A DNA stretch of 64,000 nt from Herbiconiux flava (GCF_013409865.1 NZ_JACCBM010000001.1:1116001-1180000); one strand, 5' to 3'. Positions 8,743-18,381 are shown, numbered from the stretch's first letter. Program-made: numbers and translations. Notes: generated from the sequence alone by a model not told the origin.

Positions 8743-10142
8743 GACGAGGTCCTTTCGGAGGGCGGGACGGTGGTGCCACTGGGCGGGACGGTGGCGTCGG
8801 CGGGTGGGACGGTGACGTCGGAGAGGGGGACGACGGGCTTGATGCGCACCCAGAACCCGTAGATCGCGGCACTGATCAGGCAGCTGAGCGCGGCGAAGAC
8901 GAGCGGGCCGACGTAGGAGTTGTCGCTGAAGGTGAGGAACAGGCCGATGGCGATCGGGCTGATCAGGTTGCCGAGCTGCGAGCCGAAGTTCTGGAACCCG
9001 GCGACCGAGCCGACGGTGTCGCGCGACTCGGCGACCTCGGCCGGCAGGCTGAGGATGGCCGCGCCGGCGAAGGAGTGCGCCGCGCTGGAGACGGTGAGCA
9101 CCACCATCACGAGCACGTTCGACTCGATGAAGGGGCTGAAGCCGATGCAGGCGCTCAGCACCAGTCCCGCGATGATCGGGATCTTGCGCGCGGCTCCCGC
9201 CGAGACCTTCCCCGAGGCCAGCAGGCGGTCGGAGACGATGCCGCCGAGAACGGTCGCGCCGATCGCGATGACGGCGGGGATCGCACCGACCAGCCCGAAC
9301 TCCTCCTTCGACAAGCCGCGGTCGTTCAGCAGGTAGCTGGGGTACCAGGTGAGGAAGAAGGCGCCGGCGAGCGAGCGGAAGACGTAGCCGAACATCAGCG
9401 CCCAGACCTGGTTGTTGCGCAGCAGCGCGCGCCACGGCTTCTTCTCACCGGTCGACGCGGCGGCCACCATCTCGCCCTGGTCGGAGTTGATGTACTCGAG
9501 CTCCTCCGCGTTGACGCGGCGGTGCTTCTCGGGGGCGCGGTACACCGCCAGCCACCCGACCACCCAGAGTGCGCCCACGACACCGATGAGCAGGAAGGCG
9601 AAGCGCCATCCGGCGAACACCGCGAGCGCGGTGACGACCGGGATCGACAGCGCGGTGCCGATCTGCTGCCCCATGTCGAACAGGCTCGACGCGAAGGCGC
9701 GCTCGCGGCGGGGGAACCAGCGCGAGACGACCTTGACGTTGGCCGGCTGCACCGGCGCCTCGCCGATGCCGAGGCCGAGGCGGAAGACGATCGTCGAGAC
9801 GACGCCGGTGGAGAGGGCGGTGAGGGCGGTCCAGATCGACCACCAGCCGACGGCGATCGGGTAGATCACGCGCGGCCCGAACTTGTCGAGCAGCCAGCCG
9901 CTCGGGATCTGGAACAGCGCGTAGGTCCAGAAGAACGACGACAGCAGCACGCCCTGGATGGCGGGGCCGATCTCGAACTCCTCGGCCATGAAGGGCAGCG
10001 CCACGGCGAGCGCGGCGCGGTCGAGGTAGGCGATGGTGAGACCGAGGGCCGAGAAGCCCACGATCGTCCAGCGCATGTTCGAGCGCTTCCGGCGGACGTC
10101 GGGCGTGGCCGCGGGGGCCGGTTTTGTATCATTGTGAAGCAT
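8739..10142 (-). CDS. MFS transporter, anion:cation symporter type (sugar-acid uptake)
   Basis: A 467-residue, 12-helix major facilitator of the ACS branch (glucarate/galactonate permeases). The first helix is followed by YLDRAALAVALP, and the loop between helices 2 and 3 holds the GWLLDKFGPR motif. AAGGAG lies 7 bases before the ATG. It would bring the sugar acid into the cell for the enzymes encoded downstream, with which it overlaps by 4 bases. The C-terminal tail after the last helix carries three copies of a 7-residue repeat TVPP[AS][DG][AT], encoded by a 21-bp tandem repeat, which is unusual for the family. Confidence 0.85.
   Translation of the reverse strand: MLHNDTKPAPAATPDVRRKRSNMRWTIVGFSALGLTIAYLDRAALAVALPFMAEEFEIGPAIQGVLLSSFFWTYALFQIPSGWLLDKFGPRVIYPIAVGWWSIWTALTALSTGVVSTIVFRLGLGIGEAPVQPANVKVVSRWFPRRERAFASSLFDMGQQIGTALSIPVVTALAVFAGWRFAFLLIGVVGALWVVGWLAVYRAPEKHRRVNAEELEYINSDQGEMVAAASTGEKKPWRALLRNNQVWALMFGYVFRSLAGAFFLTWYPSYLLNDRGLSKEEFGLVGAIPAVIAIGATVLGGIVSDRLLASGKVSAGAARKIPIIAGLVLSACIGFSPFIESNVLVMVVLTVSSAAHSFAGAAILSLPAEVAESRDTVGSVAGFQNFGSQLGNLISPIAIGLFLTFSDNSYVGPLVFAALSCLISAAIYGFWVRIKPVVPLSDVTVPPADATVPPSGTTVPPSERTSS
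8760..8822 (-). repeat. 21-bp tandem repeat, three copies, inside the MFS 3' end
   Basis: Three contiguous 21-bp units (8760-8780, 8781-8801, 8802-8822) share the core GGGCGGGACGGTG, with the third copy GGGTGGGACGGTG. They encode the cytoplasmic C-terminal tail of the MFS carrier and keep the reading frame whatever the copy number. Confidence 0.85.
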
Positions 10143-10170
10143 CGTTGCTCCTTCGTAAGCGACGGTGACC

Positions 10171-10228
10171 GCTCCGTGAGGAGCGTTGAACGACGGGGCG
10201 GCTCGGGATCTTGGCGGTGAACGAGCCG
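10171..10228 (-). other. Hairpin-rich gap between GntR and MFS genes
   Basis: Two stem-loops lie in this 97-base gap: GCTCC/GGAGC (10171-10175/10180-10184) and CGGCTCG/CGAGCCG (10199-10205/10222-10228, 16-base loop). They may attenuate transcription or stabilise RNA between the regulator and the carrier. No clear promoter was recognised. Confidence 0.35.
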
Positions 10229-10239
10229 TCTCCCCACTT

Positions 10240-10917
10240 CTAGGCGGATCCCCCTTCCGGAGTCGGGTGCTCAGCCGGCACGACGTGCCGGCGGGCGAAG
10301 TCGGCGATGTGCTCGCGCACGAGTCGCGCGGCGCCCTCGGAATCGCCCGTCTGGGCGACCTCCAGGATGCGGGCGTGCTCCTCGGCCTCCCGCTGCCACG
10401 AGGCGCTGCGCGCCCAGGAGCCGGCGGAGATGAGGGCGATCTGGTCGCGCAGGCCGTCGAGGGTCTGCAGCAGCAGCGGGTTCCCGGAGTGGCGGTAGAG
10501 GGCGCGGTGGAACTCGCGGTTCGCCATGCTGCGCTCCGAGCCGCTCTCGGCGGCCGAGGCGCGGGCGAGGGCGTCGGCCGCGCCCGTGAGGTCGGCGCCG
10601 GAGGCGATGCTGCGCCGCACGGCCTCGGGCTCGAGCAGGAGTCGCATGTCGTAGATGGCGACCGCGTCGTCGTCGCTGAACACCCGCACGATCGCGCCGG
10701 TGTACGGGCGGATGACCACCAGGCCCGTTCCTTCGAGCGTCTTCAGTGCCTCGCGCACGGGAGTCTTCGAGACGCCGAGGCGGCCGGCGAGCTCGGCCTC
10801 GACGAGCGCCTCACCCGGTTCGAGCTGCCCGTTCAGGATGGCGCTCTTCAGGATCTCGAGCACGTGGGACGTGCGGGACGTCGTCCCGACCGGCCCGAAC
10901 TGCGTCGTCGCTGCCAT
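10240..10917 (-). CDS. GntR family regulator (FadR/FCD subfamily)
   Basis: A 225-residue regulator with an N-terminal winged helix (LAGRLGVSKTPVREALKTLEGTGLV, residues about 45-70) and an all-helical FCD ligand domain with the metal-binding His set (EFHRALYRHSGN, later EEHARIL and REHI). I chose the ATG at 10917 because GAGGGAG lies 5 bases upstream; a GTG two codons earlier is the alternative. It heads the minus-strand sugar-acid operon and presumably derepresses it on binding a pathway acid. FCD regulators usually bind carboxylates. Confidence 0.87.
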   Translation of the reverse strand: MAATTQFGPVGTTSRTSHVLEILKSAILNGQLEPGEALVEAELAGRLGVSKTPVREALKTLEGTGLVVIRPYTGAIVRVFSDDDAVAIYDMRLLLEPEAVRRSIASGADLTGAADALARASAAESGSERSMANREFHRALYRHSGNPLLLQTLDGLRDQIALISAGSWARSASWQREAEEHARILEVAQTGDSEGAARLVREHIADFARRHVVPAEHPTPEGGSA

Positions 10918-10943
10918 GCGCACTCCCTCGTGGTATTTCGTAC

Positions 10944-10971
10944 ATCATATATGACGGCCCACCGAGCGCAA
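10944..10971 (-). promoter_or_regulatory. Promoter of the sugar-acid operon with overlapping palindrome
   Basis: On the minus strand, TTGCGC (10966-10971) and TATGAT (10944-10949) are separated by 16 bases, a good sigma-A pair. The palindrome TCATATATGA (10945-10954) covers the -10 box and is a reasonable GntR operator. GntR binding here is inferred from position. Confidence 0.55.
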
Positions 10972-10990
10972 GAGCGCGGCCACCCGAGGA

Positions 10991-11551
10991 TCAGGCCAGG
11001 GCGGCGTCGACCAGCACCTCGGCCGCCGCGCGGGCGTGGCCGGCCGCTGAGGCGTCGCCTGCGATCGCGGCAGTGGTCTGCGCGCCCTCCGCGAGGATGG
11101 CGAGCTGCGGAGCGAGCGACGGCGGAGCGCCCGCCTCGGCCGCGAGGCGCGCCATCTCGTCCTGGAACGACTGCTTGTGGGAGCGGATCAGTGCGCTCAC
11201 CGCCGGGCTCACGCCGCCGAGCTCGCCGAAGGCGTTGATGAAGCCGCAGCCCCGGAAGCTCTCGTCGGCGAACCAGGCCGAGAGGTAGTCGTAGACGGCG
11301 AGGATTCGCGAGCGGGGGTCGCTCCGGGCTCCGACGACCGCGTCCAGTCCGCTGGTCCACTGCTCGTGCCGCCGTTCGAGCATGGCGAGCACGATGCTCT
11401 CCTTCGACGGGAACACCGAGTAGAGGCGCCGCAGGCTCACGCCGGCCGCGTCGCGCACCTCGTCCATGCCCACGGCGCTGAAGCCGCGGGAGTAGAAGAG
11501 GGCGTCGGCGGCGTCGAGCACGCGATCCCGGGCATCCGTCTCTGCAGTCAT
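10991..11551 (-). CDS. TetR family transcriptional regulator
   Basis: A 186-residue TetR regulator: the helix-turn-helix is at about residues 26-50 (VRDAAGVSLRRLYSVFPSKE), and the C-terminal domain contains the GCGFINAF stretch common in one TetR subfamily (TetR_C with Cys-Gly). It is divergent from an alpha/beta hydrolase gene with a 95-base gap holding two perfect palindromes, so it almost certainly represses both itself and the hydrolase. The inducer is unknown. Confidence 0.87.
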   Translation of the reverse strand: MTAETDARDRVLDAADALFYSRGFSAVGMDEVRDAAGVSLRRLYSVFPSKESIVLAMLERRHEQWTSGLDAVVGARSDPRSRILAVYDYLSAWFADESFRGCGFINAFGELGGVSPAVSALIRSHKQSFQDEMARLAAEAGAPPSLAPQLAILAEGAQTTAAIAGDASAAGHARAAAEVLVDAALA

Positions 11552-11564
11552 ATGACCAGTGTAC

Positions 11565-11594
11565 TTGCGCTGAGAACGATGGTTCTCCTATACT
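11565..11594 (+). promoter_or_regulatory. Promoter of the alpha/beta hydrolase gene
   Basis: TTGCGC (11565-11570) and TATACT (11589-11594) are spaced by 18 bases, followed by about 50 bases of leader and a good GGAAAGG ribosome site before the ATG at 11647. Operator 1 fills the spacer between the two boxes. Confidence 0.65.
11572..11587. promoter_or_regulatory. TetR operator 1
   Basis: GAGAAC-GATG-GTTCTC is a perfect 6-4-6 palindrome lying inside the -35/-10 spacer. Its arms are identical to those of operator 2, whose centre is 34 bp away. Confidence 0.75.
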
Positions 11595-11605
11595 CGGACG
11601 CAGAT

Positions 11606-12483
<878 letters not shown>

Positions 12484-12496
12484 CCCCGCGACGACG

Positions 12497-12521
12497 AAGG
12501 GCCGGCTCGATGCCGGCCCTT
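12497..12521. terminator. Perfect 10-bp hairpin between convergent genes
   Basis: AAGGGCCGGC (12497-12506) and GCCGGCCCTT (12512-12521) form a perfect stem with a 5-base loop, 14 bases after the hydrolase stop and 30 bases before the end of the convergent DUF805 gene. The A/T pairs at the stem base give a short U-run in either direction, so it can serve both genes. Confidence 0.7.
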
Positions 12522-12552
12522 CCGATGTTCCTGGGTGCGAGCGCAGCCCCGC

Positions 12553-13023
12553 CTAGCGGTCGAAGCGCCGGCCGGCCGGGTCGGAGGCCGACACGAAGAA
12601 CACGAGCAGGATGATCGCACCCACGATCGGGATGAGGATCAGCAGGTACCACGCGCCGCTGCGGTTCGTGTCGTGCAGCCGGCGCCACGCGAGCGCGAGC
12701 GTCGGGATGATCGTGGCGAGCGCCCAGATGCCGGCGATCACGGAGACCACGGTGGCGCCGGCCGACATGGTGGTCTCGCCGCTCATGGCCATGCCCGCGC
12801 CGCCGGCGGCGAACGAGGCGATATTGAGCACGGCGCTGACGATGAACACGACGAGCGCCCACCACCAGTACTCGCTGCGGCTGGCCCGCCCCGAGAAGGT
12901 CGCGTACTTCTGGAAGAAGCGCTTCGCGGCGACGCCGAACGGCGCCCCGTAGTAGGGCTGGTCGAGCGGCGGCTCGCCGCCCTGGGTCTGGTGCGGGTAG
13001 GTTGCCGGGCTGCCGGTCGTCAT
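12553..13023 (-). CDS. DUF805 domain membrane protein
   Basis: A 156-residue integral membrane protein. After a Pro/Gln/Tyr-rich cytoplasmic leader it has the DUF805 opening FFQKYATFSGRASRSEYWWW near residue 37, then three to four hydrophobic segments and the conserved LAWRRLHDTNRSG loop. The start at 13023 is supported by GAGGAG 6 bases upstream. The molecular role of DUF805 proteins is not established. It stands alone, facing the hydrolase gene. Confidence 0.85.
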   Translation of the reverse strand: MTTGSPATYPHQTQGGEPPLDQPYYGAPFGVAAKRFFQKYATFSGRASRSEYWWWALVVFIVSAVLNIASFAAGGAGMAMSGETTMSAGATVVSVIAGIWALATIIPTLALAWRRLHDTNRSGAWYLLILIPIVGAIILLVFFVSASDPAGRRFDR

Positions 13024-13138
13024 GGCGATCTCCTCGTTGTCGTGCGTGGTCGTCGCCGAGCCTAGGGCCGCGGCGGCCCCGGCCTCCGGATGCCGACGCG
13101 CCCCAAAACGGGGGCGGTGCAGGCGGAGAGCCGGCACG

Positions 13139-14365
13139 CTAGGCGGCCCCGGGAACCCGCCGCCGTGTCGAGAGCACGCCCGCGAACACCAGAGCCAGCA
13201 GCCCGGCGATCGGCACGATCAGCAGGCCCACCCGCAGGCTCGTGGCGTCCGCCACCGCCCCGACGATCGGCGGGGAGACGAGGAAGCCCACCCGCAGCAG
13301 CCAGCTGACGATCGTCAGCCCCGTGCCGGGGCGGAACCCCGGCAGCTCGTCGGCCGCCTGCATGGCGGCGGGGATGAGCGTGGACACCCCGAGTCCCGCG
13401 AGCCCGAACCCCGCGATCGTGCCCCAGACGGTCGGGAAGGCCAGCGCGAGCCCCATCCCGACCAGCACGATCGCGCCGCCGGCCCTAGCCACCGCGCGCT
13501 GGCCGAACCGGTCGACGAGGCCGTCGCCGAGCATCCGGCCCACGAACTGCATGCCCTGCAGGGCGACGAAGCCGAGCCCTGCGAGGAAGGCCGAGGTGCC
13601 GAGCGAGCCCGAGAGATAGAGCGCCGACCACGAGGCGCCCGAGTCCTCGACGACGGCGCCCACCGAGGCGATCACCACCAGCGCGAGCAGCACCCCGTAC
13701 TTCGCGAGCGCGCCGACCCGGGCGCGCACCGCAGCGGGGGTGACGGATGCCGCCGGCTCCACGACCTCGAGCGGCTCCGGGCCGGGCAGCAGCAGTCGGT
13801 AGGCGACGAGGGCCGCCACCGAGAACAGCACCCCGCTCAGTGCCAGGTGCAGCGGGATCGGCACCGCGAACTGCGCGGCGGCCGCGCCCAGCACGCCGCC
13901 CGAGACGGCGCCGATGCTCCAGATGGCGTGGAAGGAGTTCAGGATCGAGCGCCCGTAGAGCCGCTGCACCCGCAGGGCATGGGAGTTCTGCGCCACGTCG
14001 GTGATCGAGTCCATCGCCCCGGCGACGAACAGTCCGCCCGCGAGCACCGCCCACGACGAGCCGGAGCCCGCGACCAGGATGCCGACGGCCGACAGGATGG
14101 TCGCCACCACCGCCACCCGCGAGGAGCGGAACCGCCGCACCAGGGCGCCCGCGCTCAGCCCGGCGAGCAGGGCGCCCACGGGGAAGGCCGCGACGGCGAG
14201 GCCGAACGAGGTCTTGCTGAGGTCGAGCTGCTCGACCAGCTCCGGGTAGCGCGGCAGCAGGTTCGCGAAGATCGCGCCGTTCGTGAAGAACAGCACGGCC
14301 GCACCGAGGCGGGCCCGGCGGGCGAGGGACGTCGGGCGCGGGCGTTCGGCGGTCACCGTCCTCAC
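13139..14365 (-). CDS. MFS transporter
   Basis: A 408-residue, 12-helix major facilitator related to the YbjJ/fucose-permease-like group. The first helix is followed by NGAIFANLLPRYPEL, and helix 4-5 has AGAMDSITDVAQNSHALRVQ, a pattern typical of that group (DxxxNxxxxxVE-like). There is a gap of 22 bases to the downstream siderophore ATPase gene, but that gene belongs to a separate overlap chain. The substrate is unknown: a sugar or a drug is possible. Confidence 0.78.
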   Translation of the reverse strand: MRTVTAERPRPTSLARRARLGAAVLFFTNGAIFANLLPRYPELVEQLDLSKTSFGLAVAAFPVGALLAGLSAGALVRRFRSSRVAVVATILSAVGILVAGSGSSWAVLAGGLFVAGAMDSITDVAQNSHALRVQRLYGRSILNSFHAIWSIGAVSGGVLGAAAAQFAVPIPLHLALSGVLFSVAALVAYRLLLPGPEPLEVVEPAASVTPAAVRARVGALAKYGVLLALVVIASVGAVVEDSGASWSALYLSGSLGTSAFLAGLGFVALQGMQFVGRMLGDGLVDRFGQRAVARAGGAIVLVGMGLALAFPTVWGTIAGFGLAGLGVSTLIPAAMQAADELPGFRPGTGLTIVSWLLRVGFLVSPPIVGAVADATSLRVGLLIVPIAGLLALVFAGVLSTRRRVPGAA

Positions 14366-14387
14366 GCTAACAGTCGGAGCGCCGGCC

Positions 14388-15206
14388 TCAGGCGGGGGAG
14401 CGGTCGGCCACCACGTGGTGCCGCCCGAGCGGCAGCATCAGCGGCTTCCCCGAGGTGGGGTCGGCGATGATCCGGTTCTCGAGCCCGAAGACGGTGCGCA
14501 CGACGTCCTCGGTGAGCACCTCGGCAGGGGTGCCCGCGGCGTGCACCCGTCCGTCGGCGAGCGCCACCAGGTGGTCGGCGTAGCGCGCGGCCAGGTTCAG
14601 GTCGTGCAGCACCATCACGATCGTCGTGCCGCGCGTGCGGTTGAGGTCGGTGAGCAGGTCGAGCACGTCGATCTGGTGGCTGACGTCGAGGAAGGTCGTC
14701 GGCTCGTCCAGCAGCAGCAGGTCGGTCTGCTGCGCGAGCGCCATCGCGATCCAGACCCGCTGGCGCTGGCCGCCCGAGAGCTCGTCGACGGGACGGTCGG
14801 CGAGCGCGACGGTCTCGGTGGCCTCCAGGGCGGCGGCGACCGCGGCGTCGTCGGCGGCGTTCCAGCGGGCGAACAGGCTCTGGTGCGGGTGCCGCCCGCG
14901 GCCCACGAGGTCGGAGACCGTGATGCCCTCGGGCGCGATGGGCGACTGCGGTAGGAGACCGAGGGTGCGCGCGAGCTCCTTGGCGGGCATCCGATGCACC
15001 TGCTTGCCGTCGAGCAGCACCTGGCCGCCCTTCGGGGCGAGCAGCCGCGACATCGAGCGCAGCAGCGTCGACTTGCCGCAGGCGTTGGCGCCCACGATGG
15101 CGGTCACCGCGCCGGGCGGCACGGCCAGGTCGAGGCCGTCCACGACGGTGCGGTCGCCGTAGCCGAGGGTGAGGTCGGCGGCGACGAGGGTGTGGCCACG
15201 GGTCAC
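14388..15206 (-). CDS. Siderophore ABC transporter ATP-binding protein
   Basis: A 272-residue FecE/FepC-type ATPase: Walker A is GANACGKST near residue 40, signature LSGGQRQRVWIAMAL near 140, Walker B LLLLDEPTTFLD near 163 and switch His in VLHDLNLA. The start is the GTG at 15206, overlapping the stop of the second permease (GTGA), which is the same coupling used throughout this operon. It powers ferric-siderophore uptake with the two permeases and the lipoprotein encoded upstream. Confidence 0.9.
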   Translation of the reverse strand: MTRGHTLVAADLTLGYGDRTVVDGLDLAVPPGAVTAIVGANACGKSTLLRSMSRLLAPKGGQVLLDGKQVHRMPAKELARTLGLLPQSPIAPEGITVSDLVGRGRHPHQSLFARWNAADDAAVAAALEATETVALADRPVDELSGGQRQRVWIAMALAQQTDLLLLDEPTTFLDVSHQIDVLDLLTDLNRTRGTTIVMVLHDLNLAARYADHLVALADGRVHAAGTPAEVLTEDVVRTVFGLENRIIADPTSGKPLMLPLGRHHVVADRSPA

Positions 15207-16255
15207 AGCGAGCCTCCTGAGCGGTTCGAGCGGATGATCAGATAGACGAGATACGGGGCGCCGAGCACTCCCGTGACGACGCCGACGGGGTAGCGCGTGC
15301 CGAACGCGAACTGGCCCACGAAGTCGGCGACCACCACGAGCAGTGCGCCCACGAGCGCCGCGGGCACGAGCAGGGAGCCGCCCGGCCCCACCAGCCGCGC
15401 GGCGATCGGGCCGGAGAGGAACGCGACGAACGCGATGGGCCCCGCGGCGGCCGTGGCGAAGGCGATCAGGCCCACGGCGGCGACGATGACGATGAGCCTC
15501 GTGCGGTCGACGCGAACGCCGAGCGCCGAGGCGGCGTCGTCGCCGAGCTGCGTGACGGCGAGGTTGCGGCCCTGGCCGAGCAGCACGGGGGAGAGCAGCA
15601 CGACCGCGGCGAGCACGGGCAGCACCTGCGGCCAGCTGGTGCCGTTCAGGCTGCCGGTGAGCCAGCGCATGGCCTCCTGCAGGTCCCACTGCGCGGCCTG
15701 CGAGAGCACGTAGGCGGTGACGCTGTCGAGCATCGCGGCCACGCCGATGCCGATCAGGATGAGCCGGGTGCCGGCGACCCCGCTGCGGTACGAGAGCAGG
15801 TAGATCAGCAGCGCGACGGCGAGCCCGACGACGATGGCGAAGACCGAGACCTCGGTGGCGCCGAGCGAGAGGGTGACGATCGCGAAGGCGGCGGCGGCGC
15901 TCGCGCCCGAGCTGATTCCGATGATGTCGGGACTCGCGAGCGGGTTCCGCAGCATGGTCTGGAAGGCGACCCCGCCGAGGCCGAACGACAGCCCCGCCAG
16001 CACGGCGAGGGCCGTGCGTGGCAGCCGGAGGCGTCCGACGGTGAACGAGGCGCCCGGAACGTCCTGCCCCAGGATGACGCCGAGCACGTCGGCGGGCGGG
16101 TAGAAGGTGCGGCCGGCCATCAGGCTGACGGCGGCCATCACGGCGATGAGCAGGGCGAGCAGCACGATCACGGTGCGGCGGCGGCGGGCTCTCGTGGCGC
16201 GGCCGTGCTGCACCGCATCCGTCGTCGCCGTCGGGGCGCGGTCGAGCAGCGTCAC
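15203..16255 (-). CDS. Siderophore ABC transporter permease (FecCD family), second subunit
   Basis: A 350-residue FecCD permease. Markers are RLPRTALAVLAGLSFGLGGVAFQTMLRNPLA-like sequence near residue 80, which holds the family RxPR and Q(T/G)xxRNPLA elements, and about ten hydrophobic segments. An Arg-rich cytoplasmic stretch precedes helix 1. The GTG at 16255 overlaps the stop of the first permease gene (GTGA). It pairs with the 348-residue subunit to form the membrane channel. Confidence 0.9.
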   Translation of the reverse strand: MTLLDRAPTATTDAVQHGRATRARRRRTVIVLLALLIAVMAAVSLMAGRTFYPPADVLGVILGQDVPGASFTVGRLRLPRTALAVLAGLSFGLGGVAFQTMLRNPLASPDIIGISSGASAAAAFAIVTLSLGATEVSVFAIVVGLAVALLIYLLSYRSGVAGTRLILIGIGVAAMLDSVTAYVLSQAAQWDLQEAMRWLTGSLNGTSWPQVLPVLAAVVLLSPVLLGQGRNLAVTQLGDDAASALGVRVDRTRLIVIVAAVGLIAFATAAAGPIAFVAFLSGPIAARLVGPGGSLLVPAALVGALLVVVADFVGQFAFGTRYPVGVVTGVLGAPYLVYLIIRSNRSGGSL

Positions 16256-17298
16256 AGGCTCTTCACCTTCTGCCGGCGCACGATCGCGATGAAGAAGGGC
16301 GCCCCCACGAGCGCGGTGATGATGCCCACGTCGATCTCGGCGGGGCGCGCGACGACGCGGCCGAGGATGTCGGCGGCGGTCAGCAGGCACGCGCCCACGA
16401 CGGCCGAGAACGGCAGCAGCCAGCGGTGGTCGACGCCGACCAGGAGCCGGCAGGCGTGCGGCACGACGAGGCCGACGAAGCCGATCGGCCCGGCGATCGC
16501 GGTGACGGCGCCGCAGAGCACGACCGCGCCGAGGGCCGCTCCGCCCCGGGCCAGGGCCACGCGCTCGCCGAGGCCGGCCGCGAGCTCGTCGCCGAGGGCG
16601 AGGGAGTTGAGGCCGCGCGCCGAGAGCAGGCAGATCACGAAGCCCGATATCACGAACGGCAGCACCTGCTGGATGCTCGCCGCGGTCGCCCCGCCGACGC
16701 CCCCGATCTGCCACGAGCGCACGCTGTCGGAGATGTCGCCGCGCGGCAGCACGATGGCGCTGGTGAACGACACGAGGGCCGCGGAGGTGGCGGCGCCCGC
16801 GAGCGCGAGTTTCAGCGGGGTCGCCCCGCCGCGGCCGAGCGAGCCCACCACGTAGACGAAGACGGCGGCGATCGCGGCGCCGGCGATGGCCACCCAGATC
16901 TGCGCCGAGGCGCTCGCCAGGCCGAAGAAGGCGATGCCGGTCACCACGGCGAGCGACGCGCCCATGTTCACGCCCAGGATGCCCGGGTCGGCCAGCGGGT
17001 TGCGCGTGACGCCCTGCATCACGGCCCCCGACACGGCCAGGGCGGCCCCCGCCAGCACGGCGAGCAGGGTGCGGGGGATGCGCGTCGCGACCGCGGCCCG
17101 GTCGAAGCCGTCGGTGGCGCCGCCGAGGGCCGCGACGATGTCGTCCCAGCCGACTTCGCGCGACCCCACGGCGACGCTCGCCGCCGCGAGCGCCACGAGC
17201 ACCGCCGCCGCGATCAGCAGCCAGAGCGCACGCAGCCGCCTCGGGCGCCGCACGGCGGCGGCTCCCGAGGCGGCGGGTGCGACGGCGGTCGAGGTCAC
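16252..17298 (-). CDS. Siderophore ABC transporter permease (FecCD family), first subunit
   Basis: A 348-residue FecCD permease. RIPRTLLAVLAGAALAVSGA near residue 73 and QGVTRNPLADPGILG just after are the diagnostic motifs, and GPIGFVGLVVPH near 255 is the conserved loop before the last helices. The GTG start at 17298 overlaps the stop of the binding-protein gene. It is the heterodimer partner of the downstream permease. Confidence 0.9.
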   Translation of the reverse strand: MTSTAVAPAASGAAAVRRPRRLRALWLLIAAAVLVALAAASVAVGSREVGWDDIVAALGGATDGFDRAAVATRIPRTLLAVLAGAALAVSGAVMQGVTRNPLADPGILGVNMGASLAVVTGIAFFGLASASAQIWVAIAGAAIAAVFVYVVGSLGRGGATPLKLALAGAATSAALVSFTSAIVLPRGDISDSVRSWQIGGVGGATAASIQQVLPFVISGFVICLLSARGLNSLALGDELAAGLGERVALARGGAALGAVVLCGAVTAIAGPIGFVGLVVPHACRLLVGVDHRWLLPFSAVVGACLLTAADILGRVVARPAEIDVGIITALVGAPFFIAIVRRQKVKSL

Positions 17299-18323
17299 GC
17301 CTTGTCGGCGGCCTCGGCGAGCAGTGCCAGGTAGTCGTCGAGCACCCACGAGATCGACAGCGGCGTGGGGTTCGCGGCGGTGCCGAGCGGGGTGGTGCCG
17401 GGCAGGGCGACGATCGCCTTGTTCGCCACCGCGGGCATCTGCGACAGCAGCGGGTCGGCCTCGAGCGCGGTCAGCAGCTCGTCGCCGCCGTACGTGACGA
17501 TGATGTCGATGTCGGTGAACGCGTCGGCCTGCTCGGCGCTCTGGGTGAGGGCGAAGAGGTCGGTCGTGGCCGAAGCAGTGGCGATGCTCTCGGGGGTGGT
17601 CAGGCCGAGGTCGTCGAAGAACATCGCCCGGGTGTCGTGGGTCGTGTAGAAGCTGACCTCGCTGAGGTCGGCGGTGTCGACGTGGGTGAGGAAGGCGGCC
17701 GAGGTGCCTTCGAGCTGCGGGTACTCCGCTGCGGCGTCGGATATCTGGGTCTCGAGGTCGGCGATGAGCTCCTCGCCCTCGGCCTTCTTGCCGATGGCCT
17801 CGCTGTTCAGCTCGATCATCTCGCGCCACGGGGTGCCCCAGGCGGTCTCGGGGTAGGCCACGACGGGGGCGATCTCGCTCAGCGTGTCGTAGTCCTCCTG
17901 CGTGAGCCCGGAGTAGGCGGCGAGGATCACGTCGGGGTCGGTGTCGGCGACGGCCTCGAAGTCGATGCCGTCGGTCTCGTCGAAGAGCACGGGGGTCTCG
18001 GCGCCGAGCTCGGTCAGCTTCTCCTCGACCCAGGGCAGCAGGCCGTCGCCGTCGTCGTCGCCGAAGTTGGCGGCGGCCATGCCGACGGGCACCACCCCGA
18101 GGGCGAGCGGCACCTCGTGGTTCGCCCAGTTGACGGTGGCCACGCGCTCGGGCTGCGTCTCGATCACGGTGGTGCCGAGGGCGTGCTCGATGGTGATCGG
18201 CTCGAAGGCGCCGTCGGTCGACGAGGCGTCGGTGCCGGCCGACGAGGGCGACGAGCAGGCGGCGAGCGAGGCGGTGAGCAGGGCCGCCGTGGTGAGGGCG
18301 GCGAAGCGCGTGACGCGGGGCAT
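17295..18323 (-). CDS. Iron-siderophore ABC transporter substrate-binding lipoprotein
   Basis: A 342-residue FepB/FhuD-type lipoprotein. The N-terminus is a lipoprotein signal with lipobox LAAC at about residues 19-22, followed by a Ser/Thr-rich linker and a class III binding fold (EHALGTTVIETQPERVATVNW near 50). It would be anchored outside the membrane and deliver ferric siderophore to the permease pair. It is the first gene of a four-gene operon, each junction being a GTGA overlap. A DtxR/IdeR-like iron box lies 59-77 bases upstream. Confidence 0.9.
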   Translation of the reverse strand: MPRVTRFAALTTAALLTASLAACSSPSSAGTDASSTDGAFEPITIEHALGTTVIETQPERVATVNWANHEVPLALGVVPVGMAAANFGDDDGDGLLPWVEEKLTELGAETPVLFDETDGIDFEAVADTDPDVILAAYSGLTQEDYDTLSEIAPVVAYPETAWGTPWREMIELNSEAIGKKAEGEELIADLETQISDAAAEYPQLEGTSAAFLTHVDTADLSEVSFYTTHDTRAMFFDDLGLTTPESIATASATTDLFALTQSAEQADAFTDIDIIVTYGGDELLTALEADPLLSQMPAVANKAIVALPGTTPLGTAANPTPLSISWVLDDYLALLAEAADKA

Positions 18324-18381
18324 GGAGGTGCCTTTCGGTGGGATGCAGGAGGGTGCGGAGCTGCGCTGCTGTGACGGCGCA

